Source: Opitutia bacterium | GTDB taxonomy: Bacteria; Verrucomicrobiota; Verrucomicrobiia; Opitutales; Opitutaceae | DNA length: 55,671 nucleotides | Reading direction: 5' to 3' | NCBI GenBank assembly: GCA_016187945.1 | Contig: JACPIT010000014.1 | Location: 1-55,671 of the forward strand | Shown: piece by piece, positions 46,660 through 54,607 of the stretch | How the letters are laid out: each line of letters starts with the position of its first letter | Position numbering within the stretch: position 1 is the stretch's first letter | Notes under the pieces: generated by a model | What the model saw: only the letters and a program-made list of their open reading frames with translations | Database searches by the model: none | What the model was told of the DNA's origin: nothing | Program-made: the position numbers and the translations under genes

Positions 46660-49356
46660 ATGCCCCGTCGAATCCCCGTCCTGTGTGTGGCTCTCGCGCT
46701 GGCGGCGAGCGGCTACGTTGTCGCCCGTCAGATCGAGGTCGCGCCCGACGCCTCGGAAACGAAAGTGCGCCTGCTCTCCGACGCGCTCCGCGCCCGCGAC
46801 AGCGGCAACGTCGCCGAAGCGCGCGCGAAGTTGGAGAAGCTGCTCAAGCTTGCGCCTGGCGACGCGACCGTCACGCGTCTGCTCGCCACGCTGGCTCAGC
46901 GCACCGCAACCAAAGTGACCGTGAGCGCAGGCGTCGTGGCGCCGCCGAGCGAAGCCGACCAGCTCGCGCGAGAAGAGGAGCAACGACTCGAACGCGCCGT
47001 CGCCGCCGCGCGGGAAAACGTGCGCGCCGCACGCGAGGCGGCGGACGCGAAACAGTTCAACGCCGCGCTCGACCAACTGGCGCAATCGCGCCGCGCGTTG
47101 CCGGAAAACCCGGCGACGCAGTCCATCGTCGCCGAAATCGACGCCGCCACCACGGAGATCGCGCGTGCGCGCGAGGCGCATCTCGCGAGTGTCGCCGCCG
47201 CGGCGACAGAACCGGAGGCAGTGGAACCGAAACCCATTGCGCCCAGCGAACCCGGCAGCCCGCGATCTCCGGTCGCGGGAAACGGACTCGCGAGCCAGGC
47301 ACCCGCGCCCGGAGGTCGCGGGCTACCTGAAGCCGCGCCGGTCGCGAATCCCGAGTTGCGTGCGCTCGTGGCGCGCGGCCGCAGCCAATATCTCGCCGGC
47401 GACCCATCGTCGGCGGCGCAGACTTTCGCGCGCGTGCTCGAACTCGATCCCGGCAACGCCGCCGCGGAGAGTTTCATGCGGCGCATCGCGGGCGAGAGCA
47501 TTGATCGCAATCTCGACCGAGCGCAGACCAGCGCGCAGTTGCTCAACGAGGTCGCCCGCGCCTGGCAGCGGCCGAGCGTTTACCAGGAGCCGCCGCCTGG
47601 CGCCGCAGTCGAGAGCGGCCGGTCGCCGCTGCTCGCGAAGTTGAATGAGATCGTGCTGCCCGAGGTGAATTTCAGCGCCATGGAACTCGGGCGCGTTATG
47701 ACGTTTCTCGGCGCCGCGTCCGCCGAATACGATCGCACCGCGGTGGCGCCGAAGGGCGTGAACATCGTGCTCCTTGATCCGTCCGGCGCGAATCCACTGG
47801 TGAACGACATCGCGCTGCGGAACATGCCGCTCAAGCGGGTGCTCGACTTCGTGACGCAGGCGGTCGGCTATCAATACGAGGTGCAAACCGACGCCGTGAT
47901 CGTGCGGCCCGGCGGCGAGCAGACGACGCTCGACACGCGGTTTTTCCCGGTGTCGCGCTCGACGGTGCTCCGCATGACGGGCCGCGGCGCGGACGCGAAC
48001 GGCGCGCGTGATGCGATCGTGAACTCGCTCGCGGGCGGCGCGAAAACCTCCGGCGCGACGGCGCCGAGCGTGGAGGGCGAGGGGCAGTCGATCCGCAATT
48101 TCCTCCAACTCGCCGGCGTGAACTTCGGGGATACGCCCGGCAGCACGCTGGCGTTCGACGGCTCGCAATTGATCGTCACGCAGACCGGCCGCAATTTGGA
48201 GCGCATCCGGAACATCCTCGCACGCTACAGCGACGTGCGGCAGGTGGAGATCGAAGCGAAGTTCATGGAAGTGCAGGACGGCGCGCTCGAGGAACTCGGC
48301 GTGAACTGGAGCGTCGGCAAAAAGGCGACGCAGCACGGCGGCGCGAGCGTGACGAACTACGCGACGAGCAACCGGTCGCTGGCCGATGCGTTCAACAGCA
48401 ACACGACCGGCGCGCAGGGCGCGATCGTGCGTCCGGCCGTCGATCCGATCGCAACGACGACGACCGATGCGGACGGCAACACGACGACGGCGGTGACGAC
48501 CGCGGGGTCGGCGGCGTTAAATTTGCCGATCGTGAACAACCCGCCGCCGATTCCAGGCACGAACAACCTCGGGATCGGAGCGAATCCGCTCGCGGCGGTC
48601 ACCGGCATTCTCGGCGAATTCAACGTGAGCGCCGTCATCCGGGCGCTCTCGCAGCGCAGCGGCACGGAGCTGCTCAGCGCGCCGAAGCTCACCGTGCTCT
48701 CCGGCAATCCCGCGACGATCACGGTCGCGCAGGAGCTGCGTTATCCGCAGTCGTATGGCCAGGTGCAGAGCCAGGTCGGCACCGGCAGCGCGAGCGGCGG
48801 CGGCTCGGCGGGCGTGACGATCACCGCGGGGACGCCGCAGGAATTCACGACGCGCAACATCGGCGTGGAGCTGAAGGTGACGCCGACCGTGGAAGAGGAC
48901 GATTACAGCATCAGCCTTGACCTGAATCCGAAGGTAACGGAGTTCGAGGGCTTCGTCGAATACGGCGGGCAGAGCGTCGCGGTGTCGGGCAGCACGACGG
49001 TCACGGTGCCGTCGGGTTTTTATCAACCGATCTTCGCCGTGCGCGAGTTGACGACGAAGGTGACGATCTGGGACGGCGCAACGCTCGTGATGGGCGGGCT
49101 GACGCGCGAGGACACGCGCAAGACGAACGACAAGGTGCCGCTGATCGGCAACCTGCCGGTGCTCGGCCGGCTGTTTCGCAGCAGTGGCGAGAGCGCGCAG
49201 AAGCGGAATCTGCTGATCTTCGTGACGGCGAATCTGGTGAGTCCAGGCGGGTCGTTGAAGAAACAGTCCGTGCGCGGCGCACCGGCGAAATCGATTTTCC
49301 AGAATCCGACGATCGTGACGCCCGCGGGACCGGCGGGACGCGAGGCGAAGAGGTAA
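46660..49356 (+). CDS. Type IV pilus secretin, Amuc_1098 type, with a REPIN-derived insert
   Basis: An 898-residue outer-membrane channel. An N-terminal hydrophobic segment, TPR-like helices (residues about 30-70), a coiled-coil region (about 95-180), a Pro/Gly insert, more TPR-like sequence, N-domains (about 320-540) and the secretin domain: VEIEAKFMEVQDGALEELGV near 530, LSAPKLTVLSGNPATITVAQ near 670, GVELKVTPTVEEDDYSISLD near 735, and C-terminal KVPLIGNLPVLGRLFRSSGE near 826. Residues 199-223 are encoded by a 74-base GTAG-type inverted repeat (47254-47327) read in frame between the coiled coil and the next helices. Last gene of the pilus operon. Confidence 0.88.
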   Translation: MPRRIPVLCVALALAASGYVVARQIEVAPDASETKVRLLSDALRARDSGNVAEARAKLEKLLKLAPGDATVTRLLATLAQRTATKVTVSAGVVAPPSEADQLAREEEQRLERAVAAARENVRAAREAADAKQFNAALDQLAQSRRALPENPATQSIVAEIDAATTEIARAREAHLASVAAAATEPEAVEPKPIAPSEPGSPRSPVAGNGLASQAPAPGGRGLPEAAPVANPELRALVARGRSQYLAGDPSSAAQTFARVLELDPGNAAAESFMRRIAGESIDRNLDRAQTSAQLLNEVARAWQRPSVYQEPPPGAAVESGRSPLLAKLNEIVLPEVNFSAMELGRVMTFLGAASAEYDRTAVAPKGVNIVLLDPSGANPLVNDIALRNMPLKRVLDFVTQAVGYQYEVQTDAVIVRPGGEQTTLDTRFFPVSRSTVLRMTGRGADANGARDAIVNSLAGGAKTSGATAPSVEGEGQSIRNFLQLAGVNFGDTPGSTLAFDGSQLIVTQTGRNLERIRNILARYSDVRQVEIEAKFMEVQDGALEELGVNWSVGKKATQHGGASVTNYATSNRSLADAFNSNTTGAQGAIVRPAVDPIATTTTDADGNTTTAVTTAGSAALNLPIVNNPPPIPGTNNLGIGANPLAAVTGILGEFNVSAVIRALSQRSGTELLSAPKLTVLSGNPATITVAQELRYPQSYGQVQSQVGTGSASGGGSAGVTITAGTPQEFTTRNIGVELKVTPTVEEDDYSISLDLNPKVTEFEGFVEYGGQSVAVSGSTTVTVPSGFYQPIFAVRELTTKVTIWDGATLVMGGLTREDTRKTNDKVPLIGNLPVLGRLFRSSGESAQKRNLLIFVTANLVSPGGSLKKQSVRGAPAKSIFQNPTIVTPAGPAGREAKR
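47254..47327. repeat. GTAG-type inverted repeat inside the secretin gene
   Basis: 26-base arms at 47254-47279 and 47302-47327 match in 23 of 26 positions when inverted; loop 22 bases. The right arm keeps the CTACC end; the left has GGCAG instead of GGTAG. It starts exactly on a codon boundary (codon 199). Confidence 0.85.
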
Positions 49357-49388
49357 GCGCCGGCGCACGAGCCCCGCGCGACGAGGAG

Positions 49389-49407
49389 CGGCGATATAAT
49401 ATCGCCG
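49389..49407. promoter_or_regulatory. 19-base palindrome containing TATAAT before the exonuclease gene
   Basis: A perfect odd palindrome, CGGCGATAT-A-ATATCGCCG, contains TATAAT at 49395-49400, the ideal -10 box, in otherwise GC-rich DNA. It could be a promoter with a built-in operator. No matching -35 is visible. A (GC)6 alternating run (49463-49474) lies between it and the start codon. Confidence 0.45.
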
Positions 49408-49495
49408 TTCCGGAAAACTCGGCGTTGAGGTTCGCACGAGGCGTGCCGCCGAGATTGGGTTTGCGCGCGCGCGCGCATGCGATTGCGTCGGACGC

Positions 49496-50380
49496 ATGGC
49501 GAAATGGCTTTTGCTGGACGGCTACAACCTGGCGTTCCGCGCGTTCTACGGGATGCCGGAGCTGACGCGCGCGGATGGGTTTCCGACGGGCGCGTTGCAC
49601 GGCTGGGTGAAGAGCATCTGGCGGTTGCAGGACCAGGAGAAGCCGGACTTCACGCTGTGCTTTTTCGATCTCGGCGGCGCGCAGGACCGGCTGGCGCTCC
49701 ACCCGGAATACAAGGCGCACCGCAAGGAGACGCCCGAGCCGCTCGAAAAGCAGATGCCAGTCATCAAGGAGATCACGCGAGCGCTCGGACTCGTCGGCAT
49801 CGAACTCGATGGCGTGGAGTCGGACGATTTGCTCGCGTCGCAGGCCCGTGCGCTGGCGAATGCCGGCAACGAGGTCTGGATCGTGAGCGCCGACAAGGAT
49901 TTTGCGCAGTGCGTGGACGATCGCATCAAGATCGTCCTGCCGCCGCCGACCGCGAACCCGAAGCTCGGCTGGCGCACGATGGACGCGGCGGGCGTGGTGG
50001 AGAAATTCGGCGTGCCGCCGGCGAAGATCGCCGAGTATCTCGCGATCGTGGGCGACACATCGGATAACATCCCCGGCATCGACGGTTGCGGGCCGAAGAC
50101 CGCGGTGAAATGGCTGACCGAGTTCGGCGACCTCGAAGGCATCATCGCGAACGCCGCGAAGCTGAAGCCAGACCGTTGCGCGGCGCAGGTGGTGGCGCGA
50201 CCGGAGGATTTGCGGCGGAATTTGAAACTGACGACGCTGCGCACGACGTCGCCGCTGCCGTGGGTCGCGCCCGGTCCGGTCGACACGGAAAAACTTTTCC
50301 CGCTGCTCGAATCGATGGAGATGCGCTCGACGCTCGCGGAGGCCAGGAAGCGCTACACGGGGCAGCAGGAGTTGTTCTGA
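49496..50380 (+). CDS. 5'-3' exonuclease (PolI N-terminal / flap-endonuclease type)
   Basis: A 294-residue stand-alone 5' nuclease acting on DNA flaps and RNA primers, cytoplasmic. Metal-binding acidic positions appear in LLLDGYNLAFRAFYGMP near 5-21, GVESDDLLASQAR near 102, and IVSADKDFAQCVDD near 125-138. The helix-hairpin-helix DNA-binding motif is GDTSDNIPGIDGCGPKTAVK near 183-202. There is no polymerase domain, and the C-terminus ends soon after the nuclease fold. It might complement a PolA elsewhere. Start follows a GC-alternating tract; MAKWLLLDGYN fits the family N-terminus. Confidence 0.92.
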   Translation: MAKWLLLDGYNLAFRAFYGMPELTRADGFPTGALHGWVKSIWRLQDQEKPDFTLCFFDLGGAQDRLALHPEYKAHRKETPEPLEKQMPVIKEITRALGLVGIELDGVESDDLLASQARALANAGNEVWIVSADKDFAQCVDDRIKIVLPPPTANPKLGWRTMDAAGVVEKFGVPPAKIAEYLAIVGDTSDNIPGIDGCGPKTAVKWLTEFGDLEGIIANAAKLKPDRCAAQVVARPEDLRRNLKLTTLRTTSPLPWVAPGPVDTEKLFPLLESMEMRSTLAEARKRYTGQQELF

Positions 50381-50447
50381 GGCGTCCGAACTGACGTGGA
50401 CAGCGCGAGCGCGTGCAGTGCGTGCCGCCGGCGCACGTTGTTTTTCG

Positions 50448-50523
50448 CCACGGATTAAACGGATGAAGACGGATCGCGCTTCGAGCCGGGTGCCTTTATC
50501 CGTGTTATCCGGGTAATCCGTGG
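50448..50523. repeat. CCACGGATTA inverted repeat
   Basis: Arms 50448-50474 and 50498-50523 are inverted and match in about 21 of 26 positions, outer ends CCACGGATTA. This is a different family from the GTAG repeats. It lies in the 267-base gap between convergent exonuclease and response-regulator genes, which otherwise holds only the solo repeat at 50587. Confidence 0.75.
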
Positions 50524-50586
50524 TCAAAGAAATGACGGCGATCGCGGCATGCGCTGACTCGCGGGCCGCGATGGCACGCGAAAAAA

Positions 50587-50609
50587 GCCGGTCGGAGACC
50601 GGCGCTACC
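50587..50609 (-). repeat. Solo GTAG repeat downstream of the response regulator
   Basis: On the minus strand it reads GGTAGCGCCGGTCTCCGACC then GGC: a GTAG head followed by an 8-pair imperfect palindrome, the classic REP form. It lies 39 bases after the response-regulator stop and may act as its 3' hairpin. Confidence 0.75.
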
Positions 50610-50647
50610 TAAACTTCAACTTCAACTCGCGTGAAGCGCGCCGCGCT

Positions 50648-51382
50648 TCACGCGGCGGGTGGCTCGAAGATGTAGCCGATGCCGTGGACGGTTTTGAAGC
50701 TGTCGAGCGTCAGGCCGTTGTCGGCGAAGGCGGCGCGGACTTTCACGATGTATTGGTCGAGCGAACGGCTGCGGACGTCGGCGTGGATGCCCCAGACGGA
50801 GTGGATGAGTTCCTTGCGCGTGATGACGACGTGGCGGTGCGTGTTCAGATAGGCGAGGATGCCGAGTTCCTTGCGGCCGATCTTGTGCGCGACGCCATTG
50901 GGGAACTCGATCTCGAGGCGGTCGGGGTGGACCTTGGCGCCGAGAAACTCGAAGGGCTGGTCGACGGTGCGGACGTTTTTCGTGAGGTTGAAATCTTTGT
51001 TCGACTCAGCGCGACGGAGCACGGCGTTGATGCGCGCGACGAGTTCGGCATAGCTGAACGGCTTTGTGATGTAGTCGTCGCCGCCCATGTTGAGGCCCTT
51101 GACCTTGTCGGCCTCGATGGCGCTGCCGGTGAGGAAAATGGTCGGGACGTTGATGTCGCGCTGCTTGAGGTCGCTGAGGAGTTGGAAGCCGGTCGAGTCG
51201 GGGAGGTTCAGGTCGAGCAGCAGCAGGTTGGCGAAATTGCGCTCCAGGAAACGCAGCGCGGGCGCACAGCGATCGTAGGGCTGCGTTTGCATGCCGGCGG
51301 CTTCGAGATGCTGGCAGATGAGCGAGCAGAGCTCTTTTTCGTCTTCTACGACGACGATCAGCGGACGAGGGGCAGCGCACAT
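50648..51382 (-). CDS. OmpR/PhoB-type response regulator
   Basis: A 244-residue DNA-binding regulator. Receiver domain: acidic pair VVEDEKELC near 13, phospho-acceptor Asp57 in LLLLDLNLPD, Thr in IFLTGS, Lys in DDYITKPFSY. Winged-helix output domain from about 145 (HKIGRKELGILAYL, ELIHSVWGIHADVRSRSLDQ, KTVHGIGYIF). It is divergent from the amidase gene, and no kinase gene adjoins it. ATG 51382 gives MCAAPRPLIVVVEDE, the natural receiver start; an in-frame codon at 51415 would add eleven residues. Partner kinase and targets are unknown. Confidence 0.92.
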   Translation of the reverse strand: MCAAPRPLIVVVEDEKELCSLICQHLEAAGMQTQPYDRCAPALRFLERNFANLLLLDLNLPDSTGFQLLSDLKQRDINVPTIFLTGSAIEADKVKGLNMGGDDYITKPFSYAELVARINAVLRRAESNKDFNLTKNVRTVDQPFEFLGAKVHPDRLEIEFPNGVAHKIGRKELGILAYLNTHRHVVITRKELIHSVWGIHADVRSRSLDQYIVKVRAAFADNGLTLDSFKTVHGIGYIFEPPAA

Positions 51383-51595
51383 GGGATGAGGTGACAGGTT
51401 GCGAGCTCGAAACAAACGCCGGCGCGGATGGCCCCGGCGTCGCAGAGCCTTTTACAATCGCGGAATCACTTGTCAAAGCCTTGTTCGTCACGGGGAAGTT
51501 GCGCTTCGGCGCGTAGAGTTTACTTGTGTTTCGCCGCGCCGGTCCGTTCCCTCGCGCGAATCGTCGGCTCTCGCCTCCAATCCGAATTTCACGTC

Positions 51596-52471
51596 ATGAA
51601 AGTCACGCTGGGTCTGCTCCAACACGCCTGCTCCGCCAAGCCCGCGGAGAATCTGAAAAAGACGCTCGCGCTCGCCGAACAGGCGGCGAAGAAGGGCGCG
51701 AAAATCATCTGCACGCAGGAGCTGTTTCGCTCGCAGTATTTCTGCCAGGCGGAAAACCACGACTACTTCAAGCTCGCCGAGCCGATCCCGGGGCCGAGCG
51801 CGGAGGCGTTTCAGAAGATCGCGAAGAAATACAAGACCGTGATCGTCGCCTCGCTCTTCGAGAAGCGCGCGAGCGGCCTCTATCACAACACGGCCGTCAT
51901 CATCGACGCGGACGGCTCGCTCCTCGGCATCTACCGCAAGATGCACATCCCGGACGATCCGCTCTACTACGAGAAATTCTACTTCACGCCGGGCGACACC
52001 GGCTTCAAGGCGTGGCAGACCAAATACGGCAAGATCGGCGTGCTCGTGTGCTGGGACCAGTGGTATCCCGAGGGCGCGCGGCTCACGGCGTTGCAGGGCG
52101 CGGAGATCATTTTCTATCCAACCGCGATCGGCTGGCACCCGAGCGAAAAAACCGAATACGGCGTGAACCAGCACGGCGCTTGGGAAACCATCCAGCGCGC
52201 GCACGCCGTCGCGAACGGTTGCTACGTCGCCGTGACGAACCGCATCGGCGTCGAAACGCCGGAGGGCGGCGACGGTATCGAGTTCTGGGGCCAGAGCTTC
52301 ATCGCCGGCACCAGCGGCCAGATCCTCAAAAAGGCCAGCGTCGATCAGGAGGAGATTCTCCTCCAGGAAATCGATCTCGAGAAAGTCGACGTTACGCGCA
52401 CGCACTGGCCGTTCCTGCGCGACCGCCGCATCGACGCCTACGGCGACCTCACGAAGCGTTTCCGCGATTAA
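51596..52471 (+). CDS. aguB: N-carbamoylputrescine amidase
   Basis: Hydrolyses N-carbamoylputrescine to putrescine, the last step of the agmatine route. A 291-residue nitrilase-fold enzyme with the Glu-Lys-Cys triad: Glu42 in CTQELF, Lys115 in YRKMHIPDDP, Cys152 in VLVCWDQWYPEGAR. Further family marks are YEKFYFTPGD and IGWHPSEK near 180. The ATG at MKVTLGLLQH fits the fold. The agmatine deiminase gene follows on the same strand. Confidence 0.94.
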   Translation: MKVTLGLLQHACSAKPAENLKKTLALAEQAAKKGAKIICTQELFRSQYFCQAENHDYFKLAEPIPGPSAEAFQKIAKKYKTVIVASLFEKRASGLYHNTAVIIDADGSLLGIYRKMHIPDDPLYYEKFYFTPGDTGFKAWQTKYGKIGVLVCWDQWYPEGARLTALQGAEIIFYPTAIGWHPSEKTEYGVNQHGAWETIQRAHAVANGCYVAVTNRIGVETPEGGDGIEFWGQSFIAGTSGQILKKASVDQEEILLQEIDLEKVDVTRTHWPFLRDRRIDAYGDLTKRFRD

Positions 52472-52479
52472 TTTCTGCC

Positions 52480-52538
52480 GTGGCGCAGGCGTCCCGCCTG
52501 CCGACAAAAATCGAATGCAGGCGAGACGCCTGCGCTAC
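52480..52538. repeat. GTAG-type inverted repeat between aguB and aguA
   Basis: 22-base arms at 52480-52501 and 52517-52538 match in 20 of 22 positions (core GCGCAGGCGTCTCGCCTGC). The right arm's outer end is CTAC, the left is GTGG. It starts nine bases after the aguB stop and overlaps the first in-frame ATG of aguA. A solo relative is at 2303-2324. Confidence 0.85.
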
Positions 52539-53639
52539 TTTTCCGTGTCCGCCAAGAAATCCAAGCCAACCGCAAAAACGAAATCGAAGCCCGAGACGCC
52601 CGCTGCGCTCGGCTTCCGCATGCCCGCCGAGTGGGAGCCGCAGGAAGCGATCTGGCTCTCGTGGCCGCACAACTACGATTCGTGGCCCAGCCAGTTCCGC
52701 CCGGTGCCCTATGCCTTCGGTCGAATCGTTGCCGCGATCAGCCGCTTCCAGCACGTGCGCATCAACGCCGCCGCGCGTCTCCACCAACGCGCGAAACGTT
52801 TCTGCGAAAAAGGCGGCGCCGACCTGTCGCGCGTCACGTTCTACGATCACCCGACGAACGACGCCTGGTGCCGCGACCACGGCCCGATCTTCGTGAAGAA
52901 CGACGCGACCGGCGAAGTCGCACTCACCGACTGGGCCTACAACGCCTGGGGCGGCAAATACCCGCCCTACGACCTCGACAACCAGATCCCGATCAGCATC
53001 GGCGAAAAGCTCGGGCTGCGCCGCTTCGAGAACGACATGATTCTCGAGGGCGGCTCGATCGACGTGAACGGCGCCGGTCTCCTTCTCACGAGCGAGCAGT
53101 GCCTGCTGAACAAGAACCGCAACCCGCACCTCTCTCGCGCGCAGATCGAGAAGAACCTGAAGGATTTTCTCGGCATCGCCAAAGTGCTTTGGGTCGGCGA
53201 CGGCATCATCGGCGACGACACCGACGGTCACATCGACGACATCACGCGCTTCTACAAGCCCGACGGTTTCATCACCTGCGTCGAACCGAACGAGCGCGAC
53301 AAGAATCACCAGATTCTCGCGGAAAACCTGGAGCGCCTGAAATCCTTCCGCACGTCCGAGGGGAAGAAATTCTCGATCGTCGAGCTGCCGATGCCGAAGC
53401 CGTTCGCGTTTCAGCGCCAGCGCGTGCCGGCGAGCTACGCGAATTTTCTCATCATCAACGGCGCGGTGCTCATGCCGACGTTCCGACAGAAGACCCGCGA
53501 CGCGCAGGCGCTCGAAATCGTGCAGAGCTGTTTCCCCGGCCGCCAGGCTATCGGTCTCGATTGCTACCACCTGATCTGGGGCCTCGGCACGCTGCACTGC
53601 ATCTCGCAGCAGCAGCCGGCGGCGGGGAAGGCGTCTTAA
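52515..53639 (+). CDS. aguA: Agmatine deiminase
   Basis: Converts agmatine to N-carbamoylputrescine and ammonia. A 374-residue beta-alpha propeller enzyme with MPAEWEPQEAIWLSWPH near 36, DAWCRDHGPIF near 116-126, ILEGGSIDVNG near 177, GDDTDGHIDD near 235, and catalytic Cys362 in GLGTLHCISQQQP. The first ATG (MQARRLRYF) lies in a repeat arm; a GTG at 52545 (VSAKKSKP) or the ATG at 52620 (MPAEWEPQ) may be the true start. The last matches the conserved family start. Operon partner of aguB. Confidence 0.94.
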   Translation: MQARRLRYFSVSAKKSKPTAKTKSKPETPAALGFRMPAEWEPQEAIWLSWPHNYDSWPSQFRPVPYAFGRIVAAISRFQHVRINAAARLHQRAKRFCEKGGADLSRVTFYDHPTNDAWCRDHGPIFVKNDATGEVALTDWAYNAWGGKYPPYDLDNQIPISIGEKLGLRRFENDMILEGGSIDVNGAGLLLTSEQCLLNKNRNPHLSRAQIEKNLKDFLGIAKVLWVGDGIIGDDTDGHIDDITRFYKPDGFITCVEPNERDKNHQILAENLERLKSFRTSEGKKFSIVELPMPKPFAFQRQRVPASYANFLIINGAVLMPTFRQKTRDAQALEIVQSCFPGRQAIGLDCYHLIWGLGTLHCISQQQPAAGKAS

Positions 53640-53687
53640 CTTTTCTCGCCGCGCGCCACCGTCATGCAAGCGAGTCCGCGCCGCGCC

Positions 53688-53778
53688 GTAGCAGCCGAGG
53701 TAACGAGGCTGTCGCGCATCAAGGTAACGAGGCTGTCGCACGCCAAGTCGGCGCCAGCCTCCTCACGTCGGCTGCCAC
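53688..53778. repeat. GTAG inverted repeat upstream of the lipoprotein gene
   Basis: Arms 53688-53711 (GTAGCAGCCGAGG start) and 53755-53778 are inverted copies of the arms at 21455-21528. The left arm's inner part AAGGTAACGAGGCTGTCGC is duplicated at 53720-53738. The element ends 25 bases before the lipoprotein start. Confidence 0.8.
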
Positions 53779-53803
53779 GTGCGGGTCTTCTTCCACTTTC
53801 TCG

Positions 53804-54274
53804 ATGAAAACTCTCGTTTGCCTGCTCTCGCTCGTCAGCCTCGCCTTCCTCGCCGGCTGCGAGTCCCTCGAATCCCGCGTGCGCGATCGCTTCAGCGAAG
53901 TGCCGCCGAAGACGCAGACGTTCGACGGCGACACGCGCGCGGTCTACTTCGCTGTGCAGGCGGCGTTCAAGCGCCTCGATTTCAATCTCACGCGCTCCTC
54001 CATCGGCGATCTGCGCGTCGAAGCCGCCAGCCGCATCAACACCAGCCGCGCGTTCGCCGACTCGCGGCAGCTCGTCGCGCAGGTGACCGTGGCGGCCGTC
54101 GGTCCGGCGCAATCCGAAGTCAGCCTGCGCCTCACGGAGCAAGTGGAGGCGCAAGGCCTCGGCGGATCGAACGAGCGGCCGTTGCGCGAACACGGTTTCT
54201 ACGAGACCTATTTCGCTGTGTTGCAACAAATGCTCGCCGAGCAAAAAGCTGCGCCCGCCGACGCGAAGCGCTGA
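53804..54274 (+). CDS. Small predicted lipoprotein of unknown function
   Basis: A 156-residue protein with a lipoprotein signal peptide: MKTLVCLLSLVSLAFLAGC, lipidation Cys19. The mature part (SRVRDRFSEVPPKTQTFDGD; VYFAVQAAFKRLDFNLTRSS; DLRVEAASRINTSRAFADSR) has an alternating beta pattern, like small envelope proteins of unknown role. The frame is open upstream, but the lipobox fixes the start. It is downstream of aguA by about 165 bases that contain a GTAG repeat. Function not recognised. Confidence 0.8.
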   Translation: MKTLVCLLSLVSLAFLAGCESLESRVRDRFSEVPPKTQTFDGDTRAVYFAVQAAFKRLDFNLTRSSIGDLRVEAASRINTSRAFADSRQLVAQVTVAAVGPAQSEVSLRLTEQVEAQGLGGSNERPLREHGFYETYFAVLQQMLAEQKAAPADAKR

Positions 54275-54309
54275 CGCGCGAGTCGAGCGTGCCGCCGTCG
54301 CATCGCCTT

Positions 54310-54388
54310 GTGGGCAGCCCGCTTGCGGGCGCCAAGGATCTAGAAGCCGGACAAATTCGGCGCCAGCGCGAGCAAGCTCGCTGCCCAC
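54310..54388. repeat. Inverted repeat with GTGGGCAGC ends
   Basis: Arms 54310-54333 and 54359-54388 are inverted (outer GTGGGCAGC, inner GGCGCC) with a GTGG head, a likely variant of the GTAG family. It lies between the lipoprotein and rpsA. Confidence 0.65.
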
Positions 54389-54607
54389 GTTCGCGAGCGG
54401 GGGAGATTCGTGGATTTTCCGCTTGCGGGGCAGGAGCGCTTTCGGGACTTTCGTCCTCTTTCGCGGCGTTCTTCGTCACAGCCGGTGCAGCCGCGGCACT
54501 CCCACCGGCCTTTAGTTAGAAACAATCAACCCACGGATCCGCAAGGGTCCACCGCCTGGAAGGCGTGCGGCGTCGGAGTGCGACGTTCGTCTTCGGCACA
54601 CAGTCAA
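54389..54607. other. Leader region before rpsA
   Basis: No coding frame seen. GC content drops near 54512-54540 (TTAGTTAGAAACAATCAACCC), the likeliest promoter or leader zone for rpsA. A short hairpin CCGCC-TGGAA-GGCG lies at about 54551-54564. No riboswitch was recognised. Confidence 0.35.

Noticed and set aside
53698-53738. Direct repeats that could suggest a short CRISPR-like array
   Set aside because: Only two copies of about 18 bases, no regular spacers and no cas genes. Explained as duplication within a GTAG repeat.
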